NCBI GenBank assembly: GCA_945643635.1
Contig: CALZFC010000029.1
Coordinates: 4,131,501-4,195,500 of the forward strand
Direction of reading: 5' to 3'
From: Allodiplogaster sudhausi
Lineage: Eukaryota > Nematoda > Chromadorea > Rhabditida > Diplogasteridae
DNA: 64,000 nucleotides
Shown here: positions 38,092-51,100 of the stretch, piece after piece
Numbering within the stretch: position 1 is the stretch's first letter
How the letters are laid out: the number at the start of each line of letters is the position of its first letter
Made by a program: the position numbers and the translations under genes
Notes under the pieces: generated by a model
Database searches by the model: none
What the model saw: the letters and a program-made list of their open reading frames with translations, nothing else
Told to the model about the DNA's origin: nothing

Positions 38092-38110
<19 letters not shown>
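33340..38110. repeat. Belt of (CT)n/(GA)n polypyrimidine-polypurine tracts
   Basis: Dense simple repeats on alternating strands, for example 33,350-33,470, 33,605-33,900, 34,040-34,200, 36,115-36,340 (with CTT runs) and 37,138-37,215. The Leu/Ser-rich and Arg/Glu-rich open frames across them are products of the repeats. I saw no exon between UBA5's duplicated 5' region and alpha-catulin. 37,560-38,400 holds ordinary AT-rich sequence. Confidence 0.85.
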
Positions 38111-38136
<26 letters not shown>

Positions 38137-38485
38137 TCCTGTTTTGCCCCGTTTAGGTTCTGCTGGTGGAAGGTGTAATTCCAAACACGTTCTTAATCTC
38201 CAGCAATCGAGACATTCTTTTGCGATATTTCATTGATTTGAATCATCGGAAAGGCATTTTATTAGCCGGAAATTTTTTTTTTATTTAAAAACTATTTTCT
38301 TTCCAATTCCGTCATACGCGGATGTTTTCGCTTTAATCATTATTACTATGTATCTAACAAAATAAAGAAATCAATATATACACATCTACAGTAAGAAAAT
38401 ACTGGCGAGCGCCTGGTCGGACGCCGAAAGGGCGCGGTGGGAGCCGTCTCTGGCAGCGGCAGCGGCGGGAAGTTCAAATTACGGC

Positions 38486-38606
38486 ATGGCACCCGGCGGA
38501 ACGGCAACTGGCTTTGTGCCCATCGGAAACGTCGCAAATGGCGGCGGCCCCACCAGCTACGCCACTGCCTCTGTCTCTGGTTAGATATTCTATCATTTGT
38601 ATAATC

Positions 38607-38655
<49 letters not shown>

Positions 38656-40692
38656 GTGTTTACTTTTCTATTTCTATACAATCACTGACAGCTTTTCTTT
38701 AAATCTTTTTTTAAATCAATAGTAATTGAGCACTGTTGCTCGCAATTTAATTCACATATTCATTAATGTTTAAAAGCATGCTTTTAAAAATTAAATCAAA
38801 TTTAATGCATATAAATGTATGAGTAATAAGTGGCGAATATAAATGTATGAGTAATAGCTGACGTGAGATGGCTGGATCTAGGCTGGCCACTCATGTCATC
38901 CTAAACAAAGAAAGGACATAGACATAGCAGCTACTGTAGATACATACAAGTAACAGAATATCCCATTCCTCACGCATCCTTCCTTCTTGCTATTTCCACT
39001 CATTTACATAGCCAAGCGCTATTCCATTGCCATGTTGTTTTCAAGGCAATACTAATCAGTCTCCCCCCTTGGCTCTTCGTGAGCGGTTGTCATCCTCTCG
39101 TTGGCCTGGTTCCTAAGATAAACCTGGGACCTATCCCACCCCTCGTCTTCGACATCGAAATGCATAAAATTGGACTAATTTACAAAGATAATTACAAATA
39201 CAGCTTCTTGTTGTTGTAATTATCTTTGTAAAGAAGATTATAAAAAGTGATAAATTGCACGTTCACCAGACGATGGCCAGGAACCCCTTTGTTTTCTCTG
39301 CAGGCCAATCGGCCGTCGCAGCTGACGGCGTCCAGGGCGGCGGCGGCAGCGGCGGCGGCGGTCCATTCGGGTTCGATCCACGAAACCTCGAGATCAAGAC
39401 CAAGTCCATCGAGCACACCCTCGTGCCGCTCGTCTCTCAGGTAACGCGCTCACATATTTTTTATTTTTATTTTTTTTCTCTTCTCTGCTCATGTCACAGA
39501 AACTACAGCAAAAAACCAGGTGTTACTTAAGAGGTTCCCTACAGTAAAAATGCGCATCATGACGCGCAATTATGGTTTGAATGGATTTAACCGTAAAAAA
39601 ATATAAACCCGAATTGCACTGCTGCCCCTTGTGTCAACGAGCGAAAATATCCATTCGATGGTTGTTCTCTCTTCCCTTGCCGTCGTTCTCATGTTTTCGA
39701 AGAAGAAGCCATACGTCGACGACTCTTGCGTCCCTTCGAAAAAATGAAAAAATAAAAAATAACGTCACAAGCCAAACGTCATCCAAGCTATTGTTGACAA
39801 CTCGTATACGAGCTGCTATTGCACGCTCATTCCTTCGCCGCTCCGCCGGTCGAAAGTGGTCGTCTCGAAGACCTCCTCTCCACTGCTCACATTCTCGCCG
39901 CTCCGTAAACATGCGAATCGTCGCATGCTACCGCATAGAATATGAGGCCGTAAATAAGATATGTGTTTACGTAGCGAATTTCGCGGCACTCCTAGCATCC
40001 TGAGGCTAAAAGTTGCATTTCTTCGTTCTACTTCTTCATTGGCACTGTCGCCGTCTCTGGTCTCTCGCCCCTTCCACTCTCTCTCTCTCTCTCCGTCTCT
40101 CTCTCTCTCACCCACCCTTCTTTAAACTCCTTCTGCTTTCATTTGCTCGTGTGTTCCTTCGTCTTTTTGCGAGTCTCGCCCGCTCCGCACATTCAATTTG
40201 CAAATAGCTTCAATTGGCGTGCTATGAATTTGCTGCGCGCTCTCTTTCTTTCTCTTTCTCTCGCTCTCTCTCTCTCATTCATTCTCTCTTTCGTTCCTTC
40301 TCTCTCTCTAACTTCCCTCGCCCTTTCTTTATCCTCCATCTCTACTTCTTCTTCTCCACATCTTTCCCGGCCCTCATTTTCTCCCGCCCTCCAGCACGTC
40401 AACAAGAGGGGCCATAGGCTATTTCGTGAAAGAAGGGGGAAAAGAGCGCGAACGGCAGAACAAAGCTACAAGAGTATGGCAGAAGAGGTAATGGTGGGAT
40501 GGAGCGAGGGAGAAAGAGAAAGAGAGAGAGAGAGAAAGAGAGAAAGAGGAAGGGTGGGAGGGAGAGAGAGGAAAAAAGATTGGGAGAAGAATGCGCCAGT
40601 GGAGATGTAAGAGGACACATAAAGGTTCTCGAGAATGCACTCATCCATTTGTTCGCTCGATGCGCATCCTTGGATGAAACTGCCATGTGACA

Positions 40693-40724
<32 letters not shown>

Positions 40725-42081
40725 CTCTTCTTACATCCCTACTATCTCCTATTCTATGCACCAATTATGTATTATATTCCTTATCTCGCGTTTTAATTCG
40801 ATAATACCGTAATTAACTTGAGATTCGACTAAAAAAACTACGCCCAACTAGCAGCGTCTGTTTGTTTGATTTTATTTCCTTCAACATATTTATTATCGCA
40901 AATTATCAAACTCAATTGCCACTGCGGTTATCGTAAATGATGGAAAGTAAATTAAGTAAGTGTCTAGAAAACATTTCCACATTTCCACCTACTTACGGAC
41001 ACCCCGCCCCCTTGTTCAAGAAGCATCTAGATATGTACACATGATGATAGTCACGCACCTATCCCCCTAATCCTCAAGTCCTCCCCCCCCTCCCCCCGTA
41101 GGAGATGAGAGGAGACGGTTTTAATTATTTCCTTTGCCAACTGATGCGTATGGATAGCATCATGGAGATGTCATTGGAAAGGAGCAAAAGGGAGAGTGGG
41201 AAGTAGAGATGGAGAGAGAGAGAGAGTGGAGGGAAAGAGAGAGAAAGAGAGAGAGATAAAGAGTGTAGAGAGAAAGGGAGGGAGAATGAGAGAGAGAGAG
41301 AGAGAGAGCGGGATTGAGAGATAGATAGCGAATGAAATAGAGAGTGAGAGAGATCGAAGTAAAAAGGAAATTGTATCCGCACTGTTTTAAGCCGGCCGTG
41401 AAATAGAGAGAATTCTCCTTTCAGAGGTGGCTGGACACAATTTCCTTTTTTATAGCCGCAGTCGTGCAGAATTCTATTCAATGCCCAATCCAGGTCTTAC
41501 TTTACATTTCTGCTAAAAGTTGTCCATTTATTCCTAGCCTTTATCTCTCTCTCTCTCTCTCTCTTCTTGATGAAACTTTTGTTCTTTTTGATTGAAAAGT
41601 TAAGTCTTTGTTTGAAATACATGTTGTATGCAGACAAAGGATAATGCTCTTCGTGAACTCCCTGCAATTTTTTTGCAAAGCATTCAAAGAATTGTCCATA
41701 CGCTTCTATTTTTGCCATTGTAACTAAAAAAAATTTTTCCTAATATTTTACTTTAGTAGAAAAGCGTACAGAGCAAATCTGACATCTAAAGCCGAGATTC
41801 TGACATCATGTGCGCAAGAGGAAGACGGTTTTTTTCGGTGATGTGGGTGCGAGAGAGCGAGAGAGAGAGAGAGAGCGAGAGAGAGAGAGAGAGAAAGAAA
41901 GAAGGGGAGAGAGAGAAAGGCCAAAGAGCGAGATAGAGTCAGAGTGTGAAAGATGCGAGATAACAGGCCATTGTAGGAGAGAGAGAGTTAGAGAAGCAAA
42001 GACAGAATGCTCGTCGCATCCTCTCTCGTGGCTTGCCAACAGCTTCCTGGCGACGTTGACATGCCTTAGCAGGTGCTTCTC

Positions 42082-42116
<35 letters not shown>

Positions 42117-45100
42117 AGTCTCTTTCTGTCTGTCTGTCTCTCTCCTCTCTCTCACTCCCTATTGCTCTCTCTCTCTCTCTCCTTCTCCATCTTCTGCCAT
42201 GTCCCGTCATTGAAGCAGCCATAGTTCTTTTGGCTTTCGCCTTCCCCCATTGCCATCACTGGTCCATCTGTCCTTCCTGTTTTTCTTCTTCTTCTTCTTT
42301 TTCTTCCTTTACTTTATATTCCACTCACATTTCTCGTCTGACGCTTTCAACATTTTTCCTCTTGTATCGTCCCATCTTCTTGCATTTGCCCCAGCAGTTA
42401 TTGGCCGTTTATTTTTTATTCTTCTTCTTCTCACTGGAAAACGTTTACTATCGTTGGTCGCCGCTAGACTCGGTGATAAACAGCACGAATGCTTTTTTTT
42501 TATCGCTTATCTCCCATTCTCACGTTCATCACCGAGGGAATAGACTTGAGAGAACATTATATGAAATTGGCCGCCTCTCCTCCTTCCTCACTCAAAATTC
42601 AATTGCATATTCCGCAAGTTCCTCGTCTATGGAAAAGAACGAGTGTCTCGCTCGTGTCCTCTTACTGGTCTTCGGTTTCCCGCGCGAACTTTGCCGCCAG
42701 TCGTTGCCAGTTGAAAGGAGGTGTCTCGTTGAAATTCAGGGAAGAACCGACCACTCACCACCTTCTGACACGATTCTAACTGACGACAGTGCATTTGCCT
42801 CCAACACATGGTTGCTGTTGCTTCTTGCATTGAAGACGACTCAGCTGACGAAGATCCAACCACTCAGGCTTCTTGCGCGTAGACGAAGAGAACACTGCTG
42901 ATTTGTTCCCTGTCTTTTGCCCCTCCCCCAAGCCCTCTATTTAAACTTGCATACGAGCCAGCGCAGCTCTGCTCCGCTAGAACGGTTCGAACCGCGAAAG
43001 CAAAGAAGGCTTCTCCACTGCTTTTGCTTCTGGTTGTCTCTCAGCTTCATCCTTTCCTTCTTGCCACGAGATCTACTGCCTCTCTTCCCTCTATTCCGAG
43101 CCCCGTGCGCCGTGAGCCACAACACTCGGCGTGTGTGTGCACACAAGCACACAAAAACAGGCACTCACACTCACAACCACATCCATCGGAGCAGGATAGG
43201 AAAAGCGCTATTATTCTTCCGTACCCCTTCCCTTCCGTGCCCACCTTTCACGAATACACACACACATGTCACTCGTGGCCAGCCTGCAGGAATAAGTAGC
43301 GACGAAGAAATAGCTTCAACTACCTACTGCTGCTCCGGCTACAACTTGCCTAAAAAAGAAAGTGACGCAACTGCCACGCCAGCCTCCCACAGCTTCGCTT
43401 GGCCTCAACTCAGCCACTCCTTTCCCATTGTTGCTCAGTCAACAGCATGCACGCTGAGCCTATGCTCCCGCCACTCTCCTACCAAGACAACTCGAGTGCT
43501 CCTGCTGTTCCGGCCAAGCACCGGCTGCGAAGACAAGTCGCGCTTCCGCGACAACAACAACAACATCATCCGCCATTTTGGCCCCATTCCACGGCCCCGA
43601 ACGGTTGCTCGTGGTCCCATTCTACGGCCACGACCGATAACTCGTGGCCCCATTCAACGGCCCCGACCGGTAACTCATGGTCCCATTCTACTGCCCCGAC
43701 CGGTAACTTGTGGCCCCATTCTACTGCCACAAACAAGCATTCCTGGACCGATGACGTCATCTATGCGCCCCCATCCACGAGCAACTCGCCCGGCCTGCTC
43801 ATGATCCAAGGAGGCGGAGGAACTCCTCGGCCCACCTCCTTGTCGTCATCTTCGCCGGCTTCACCTCTCCTACGCGCGCACTCGGGCCCTCCGCTCGCGC
43901 GGCCGCAGTCGTTGTCGGCCGCACGCTCCGCTCCGCACTCTGCTCGCTCCTCCTCCACCGACTCTGGCTACCACGGTGGGCATGGGCGATGGGGTGGCGT
44001 TCCGCGCCGAGTCAAAGTTCACGAATGCGACGCAGAACTAGCTGCCGCGCTGCGTCATATGCACGCGCATGCTCATACGCGACGCGACCGCATAGCGGAT
44101 GAGCCACGCGTCGCGGTCGTGCCACGCGTTGCGGCTCAGCCATGCGTCGCGGTCGCGCAGCCACACTGCAGCAGTGCGACTAAAAATGGGCACCACTTGC
44201 CGCCTGACTATCCGTGCCTCGAGTGGCGAGCGAGCGCCGTTCCACTCTTGCAGATCACGACGCTCATCAACTTCAAGGAGAATCTGGCCGCCAACGGCGC
44301 TGGCAAGGCGCGCTCCGATCGCGCCATCCGCGCCGCGCTCAAGGTCAGATTTACTTAATAAGTTATTTATTTATTTATTAGTTTTTTTTAAAATAATTTA
44401 TTTGTTGATTCATCCGTTTATTTATTTATTTTATTTATCCAACATGAAATTCATCATTGCTCTATGATACAATTATTTCATTATACGAATGAAAAGATGG
44501 ATTTTATTGAATACGTTTCTTATTGAAACATTATCAGGTGGGCACCGCGGTCGAGTCGGCGATCGAGCGATTCGTCTCAGTGGGCGAGACGATCGGCGAC
44601 GAGAATCCGGACGTCCAGCCGGAGATGTACGACGCGTGTCACGAGGCGCGTCTCGCAGGTGGGCAAGCAAGTTATAGCCGGCCTTGTTTTAGTCGGACCT
44701 TAATTTAGTGCTACCGTACTTAATGAAGATATCGTATTTTTCTTATATTTTTCTTACAAATCCGAATATTGATGCAGTAAAAAAACATAAACATAAATGC
44801 GCAGTAAATGTTTGCTCTTTTATCTTAAGTACATTTATTCATGTATTTATTGAGCATTAATATGTAAACTTATCGATATTTCAGCACACGTTAAGTTACT
44901 TGAGTAGCACTTGTAGGAGTCAATATAAGTTATTAATGTAAAAAATGTAAACGTTTTTTATCAGGTGCATCCATCGCGAATCTCTCATGCTGTGCGACAG
45001 ATTCGACGAATGGCGAACCCGTCCTCGATAAAGTAAAAACAAAATAATTTCCATTTTTTATTCTTTATTTTTTAACCTTTTCTACTTGTGAGAGCATTCT

Positions 45101-48100
45101 TGTGTGCAAAAATGTAGCAATAACTTGCTTAGTGGCGCCTAAATCATTTTTGTTTATTTGCTGATGGTGAGCGTCATCTCTGCATTACTTCCATTCTTTT
45201 TTACTGTTCTTCTTTCTCTTCAACATTTCTCTTTCATTTTGTTTGCCTTCTTTATTGAGGGCCAACAGGCTCAAGCAAGCCGACATATTTTATCACCTTG
45301 ATACTCTTATTGTGTGCCACATTTCTTGACTTTTTTATGTGCTCTGTATTCTTCTTCTCTCTCTCTCTCACTCTCTCTCTCTCACTCTCTATCTCTCTGA
45401 CTCTCTCTCTCTCTATCACCTTGCCGCATTAACATTTTTCTTCTTTTGATCTCATGCCATTTGTCACTTCTTTGCACCTAAATATTTGCCTGCCATTTAT
45501 CTTTCTGTCTCTTTCCCTCTCTCTCTCCTCTCCCTCTCTCTCTCTCTCTCCACCAGGCAACCCTGGTTCGTGCGTCAAGGCAGTTGTTGTCGTCGGTGAC
45601 GCGTGTGCTTCTTCTAGCCGATCGCGTGCTCGTCAAGCATATCATCCGAGCAGAGGACAAAGTTCGGAGACAGACAGGGAAGGGGGCAACGAAAAAGAAT
45701 GAGGCTACGTGTGCAAGATCACGCATAAAACATGTGTACCTATTGAAGGACACAAATTCATGTCACAATTGATAGAGACATAGTTCAATTTCAATACTAT
45801 CACACACACACACACATCCATAAAGATAAATTATGTGCGCATGCAAAATAAATTGCACTTGAAGAGTGGCACCTTTAAAAAAAACGAACCTTTCAACCCT
45901 CTCTGCAGGTCGCTTATTCTCTCAGCAGACTAGAAGCTACACGCTCGTTCACGGAATTCGTTAAAATCTTCGCTGAATTTGGCGGTTGGTTCTGATTAGA
46001 GTTTACTTGTTAGTTATTTTGAAACGAAATCGATGCGATTACTTTATCGAGACATCGGAAAATAGCGTATGTTTTTAAAGGATTTCGAAACTTATTTGTC
46101 AGGCAAAAGGGCGCGAATTCAAGCCTGAGTTTTTTTTAAGGAGAAATGGTCGATTTGGCGCATCGCTCTGGCGATCGGCAGCATGACCTGAAGAGCGAGA
46201 AGCGGCGGGCGCAGATGGGAGTCGCGAGGTTTGTTCGTTTAACTTATTACGGCAACTCTTCCAACTTATTACGGTGTCATAAATTGCCACGGTTTCATGC
46301 ACGTATTTCAGAATGAAATAAGAGTAGCGGTATGAGGCATAAATATCTCATAAACTGCAAAAAAGGAACAGCATTTTGCACACACTCCGCTGTCTCCAAA
46401 TCCTTCGGCTCTCTCTCTCTCTCTCTCCCTCTCTTTGCAGAACAGCTTTAGAGCGTACGACCATGTTACTGCTGACTTCGTCGAAGACGTTGCTTCGGCA
46501 TCCGGAAAGCGAGGCAGCTCGCCAGTGCAGAGATGGCGTCTTCTACCAGGTAGAGTGAGAAAGACAGTGAGACGAGAGAGAGAGTGAGTGGGCGAGAGAA
46601 GAGAGAGAGAGAGAAAGAGAAGAGAGAGAGAGAGTGAGTGAGTGAGAGAAGAGAGAGAGAAGAGAGAGAGAGAAAGAGATCAAGACAGAGAGAGAGAGAA
46701 GCAATTGAGAGAGAATCGTTTCATTGTTTTTTTTTGTTCGTCGTATCTTATCCTTTTCCTTACTTTGCCGTTCAAGTTGTTATATAGTTACTACATTAAT
46801 ACATTTGTACACTTCTTTTCAGTCGAAAAACCATTTAGAAAGATGACTATTTAAAAATTATTTCAGCAATAAAGTGTTCAAAAAAGCTTTAATCGTCTGA
46901 TCGCTCTGCTTCCTTGAGATGCGACTGGCCCTTCAGCTCATCGCCGTCTGCATCTGCGACGGTGTTCTGCCACTCGAAAACGACAGGTAATTCCTGTGTT
47001 TCTTTATTCTTTTTGTTATTATATGTTTTATTAGCGTTCCGTTACAAAGCAAATCAAAGTAAAAAATATGTACAAACAAATAGGAGCGAGGTGGGTTTCT
47101 CAACATCCCTCCATGGTTTGGGCGTTGGATGACTACCGGGACGAAGATATGCATACGATCTCCTTTGCCAGGTACTGTCCACCGAATCCGGACGAGCCAC
47201 TCGACATTGGCATTCAGCTGACAGCCAATGCAGCTGTCCGGCAGCTCAACGTCAGCAGTTCTTTGCCATTTTAACTTCTTCCCTCTTATTTCTTTCCTTT
47301 TTTCAATCCTGTTCACTGTGTAAAAAGAAATGACTGGACGCTCATGATTATGTATTAGCGGATTATTGTAAATGAATGAACGTTCCTGATTATGAGAGAA
47401 AAAACAACCTGTCTTTTAGACTTTTCAAATTGCGAAATTAAGAAAAGGCGGGAAAGTTTTGACGGATTACGGTATAAATTCTCAGGAACTCCTCGAGATG
47501 GTGCGCATGACATGCCGAGTGGGCGCTGGCGTTCGTGAGCGATTCGTCTCGGCCATCGACGCACTCTGCGAGCTGACGCAGGACTTTACCGACTCGGCAT
47601 ACACGTCGCATCATCATCGAGAACAGGTTTTACACAACAAATAGAAAATAAATTATTTAAAACTTGTATTGTAACAAAATAAAGTAATATAAAAATACAT
47701 TCCAGATGCAATATAATTTGGTGATTCTATCGTTATTATATGCTTACCATTAGGCTTTAAAAAAAGTCAAAGACATTACCGCCAATTAATGTATAAACTG
47801 GAAAAAAACTTTCAAAATAAATTCCCTCACCAGGTGCTCGACTTTCTCGAAGAATGTCGCTTCGAGATGACGAATCTGATTCAGCCGGACAACACGAGTC
47901 GCGATGTTGGTGCTTTTATGAGTACATATGTGCATATATATGTACATATGCTATATTTTGTGTGTGTGTTTTTTTTTATTTATTTGAAATCAAATTATAC
48001 TCACATCATTTGAGAAGTAGAATTTTCGTGCGCAAGTGAAGTTATGAAACTGAAACATGCAGGAATGTGCTTATCGTTAGATTGCCTTTCCTCAGGATCA

Positions 48101-51100
48101 GACGGAGCTACGCAACGAGGGACTCGAGGTGACGGTCGAGCGGCTGAACAGGCGGCTGCGCGACCTCGGCAAGCAGCTGCAAACTGTCGCGATGGAGCAG
48201 GTACTGAGAGAAGGCGTTGTGAGCGAAAGCGGACGACATCAATGTATTGGAAATATGCCCATCAAAAAAAACAGAAAACCAACAACGGAAGAATGAAACT
48301 CCAATTAAAGGAGGAGATCACCGAAAAATATTTAATTCAGGTTCGAATTGCCGCGTCTGCCCTGTGATTCCTCACTCTCATTCTGGCGTGCTATTTTGCA
48401 GGTCGCACAAACCAGCTGCGTGAAAATAGCACGCGTGAATGAGAGTGCGAAGGGCCACGGCAATTTGAAATATCACAAAATGTTTCGGTGATCGCCCACC
48501 TATAAAAGAGAGCACGTAATGAGTTCGAATATTTTCCTGAATACTATACTAGGTGTCTTGGCTAAATCACACGCTGCTAAATTCAGGCAAAAGAGCGCGA
48601 ATTCAAATACTATTTTAACCTACAGCTATCCGAAGTGTTCGGCGCGAACGAAGACCAAGTGCTGATGTCGTCGATCAAGGCGTGCGCTGTCGCGGGCGAC
48701 ATTGACAGCGTCGAGAAGTTCCTCGCCAAGTTCCGCGAGCACGCCGAGCACATGCAAGAGGTGCGCGTCCTGTCCTTTTTTCTCCCTTCTCCTTTTTCGT
48801 CTTCTCTCCGCTGTACACTTTACAAAAACACAGCAACATTATGGACATGTGCTGTTTCCATTTTTAATAATTAATTTTGCAATGTAGTTTGTCGGAAATT
48901 GCATGAAATTTTGAATTTTTTAAAAGTAATATTATTACTCTTTGTATCTAAATAACTTTGCTCTTGGCACACAGTAAAGAGTCAGGGAAAAAGAGCGCGA
49001 ATTCAAAAATGGCTTTTGTCATGTGTCAGGTCTGCCGTCTGCTGCATCACATCTCGCTGACGGACGCGCTCCACGTCGCGACCGGCCACTGCGAGCGGAA
49101 CATGCGTGCCTTCGCGCCGTTGGTCAGTTCATTGGCTCCGCTTCGAATCACCTTCTATAGCTAGATTGGGGCCCTACGAGAAATTCTCAAGATAGGGGGC
49201 GCTAGGACACTTCTCTAGATGTGAAGGGGCCATATATGCACCTCAAGATATGAGGCCTTACATTCACCTTCTCAAGATAGGTATGTTTGTAGGTTGAGGG
49301 AGGGGGTAGCCTAATGCACTTTACCAGATGGGGGCCCTATACCTACTTTTTCAAGGGTAGAGTGCACTTTATCTCACACCCATTCTTCCTCACAATCACC
49401 TCTGCTTCTCCTCTTCCCCCATGTTTCGCTTCACTCAAGCCCACCGTATACGTTGTGATCAGCATTTAAAGGTGTTCTTATCAAGAGGACGGATACAGTA
49501 TTTTACATACGACCAAGTACACACACATTAATCGCGCAAAGTTGTACCGACTTTGAAAGGAAAGAATTAAACTGATAAATATTTTCAGACTCTTCTTGCC
49601 GGCAGAACACTCTGCCTGCATCCCTCGAGTCGAATTGCACGCGAGAATCTCGAAGTGAGTTACATAAATCCTTTCAAAGCATATTTATGTGTATTTTTTT
49701 GAAAATTTATATTTTTTTTCTGTTTTGACAATCTTTCCTGCTAAGTGTTCTCTCTTCTCTCGCTCTCCCTCTCTTTCTCTCGCTCTTTCTCAGGTCTTCT
49801 GCGACACATGGGGACAGATCCTGAACGACCTCTCACGCCTGACCAAGGACACGGACGCCGCGGCGAACGGCCGGCTCGCAGCAGAACGCCAGGCGTACAT
49901 GTCGCTGCCGCGTCCCGGGGTAGGCTCCGCCCACCCGTCCACGACCTCGCGCGCCTCCTCGACCACCTCCTCCTCGTCGCAGGACCTGCTGCCGCCGCTA
50001 GACCGCTACCTCGCCGCCGCCTCCTCTAACCCGTCGCTCGCGCAGCAGCTTCTGCTTTGCTCCCCCCAGCAATCGCCGCAAGCCACTATCCACGCGCATG
50101 CCCGCCTTCGCCCGCCCGGTCTCATCTGCTCCTCCCTCTCTAACCTCAGCTGCTTCCTCCCTCCCCCGCCAGTCATGACGTCATCGAGGACGGAACTCTC
50201 GACCTCCTCGAGCGCAACTCTTCTGCCCAGAGGTGGTGACTCCACCGGCAGCGGCCTGAACCGAGCCGGCCTCCCCGCGCCACCAAAGCCCCCGCGCGCA
50301 CCCCTCCCTCCCATGCTGCGACCGATCCCGGTGCGGAAGTCGTCCCTCGAAAGCCAGGAAGTCACCGCCGACTTCTTTGGTGGCGGCAGCGACGTTGACG
50401 AGGCGGACGATCGAACGACTACGACATCTTCCGGCGCCGATCAGCAGCCTCCCGCTCCCCCACGTATACCCGCGCCGCGCGAGACCTCGCGCGGCGCCGC
50501 ATCCTCTTTCCAATCCCCGCCGCTCTCAATCCATACCGCAAGCTCCGCCCACCCGCCCGTACCGCTCCCGCGCACCGTGGTCATGCGTCAGAGTCAAGGG
50601 CACGGCGCGCCCCTCTCACCCACGCATCCCAGCAATCGCGCCGAGGAAAGGCGCCATTTCGAATATCGCATGAGTCTCATCCTAGACAATCTCCAAGACG
50701 ATCGAATGCGAGAGTAGTTGCGAGGCGGAAGCATTACCATTGCGGAAAATACCATTGCGGAGCAATACCATATTTTTCGCAGCGAAAAGCGCACATTCAT
50801 ACCATATGGCCATGCAAAAGAGTACTGCGAGAGAACTGATATTTATTCCCAAAGTGAATTAAATTTACATATATTCTGATTGGTGTCTGTGTTGACGTTT
50901 CCCTTCTTGACATGTTAGCCTCTAACCTTCTCTCAATCATATTTATGTTGTCGTTGTGGCAGTGATGTGCTATGTAATGTCTCGATATTGTTTTGTGATT
51001 AAGCTCCCCCCCCCCCCTTTTTCAGGCTGTGATTTCTGGAATCTTCATAGGAAAGTCGCGCTATTGCTGGAATCTTCATAGGAAAGTCGCGTTATTCATC

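Noticed and set aside
41810..42901. 363-codon open frame
   Set aside because: Mostly CT-repeat-driven, no homology, and not in frame with catulin exons; read as intron.
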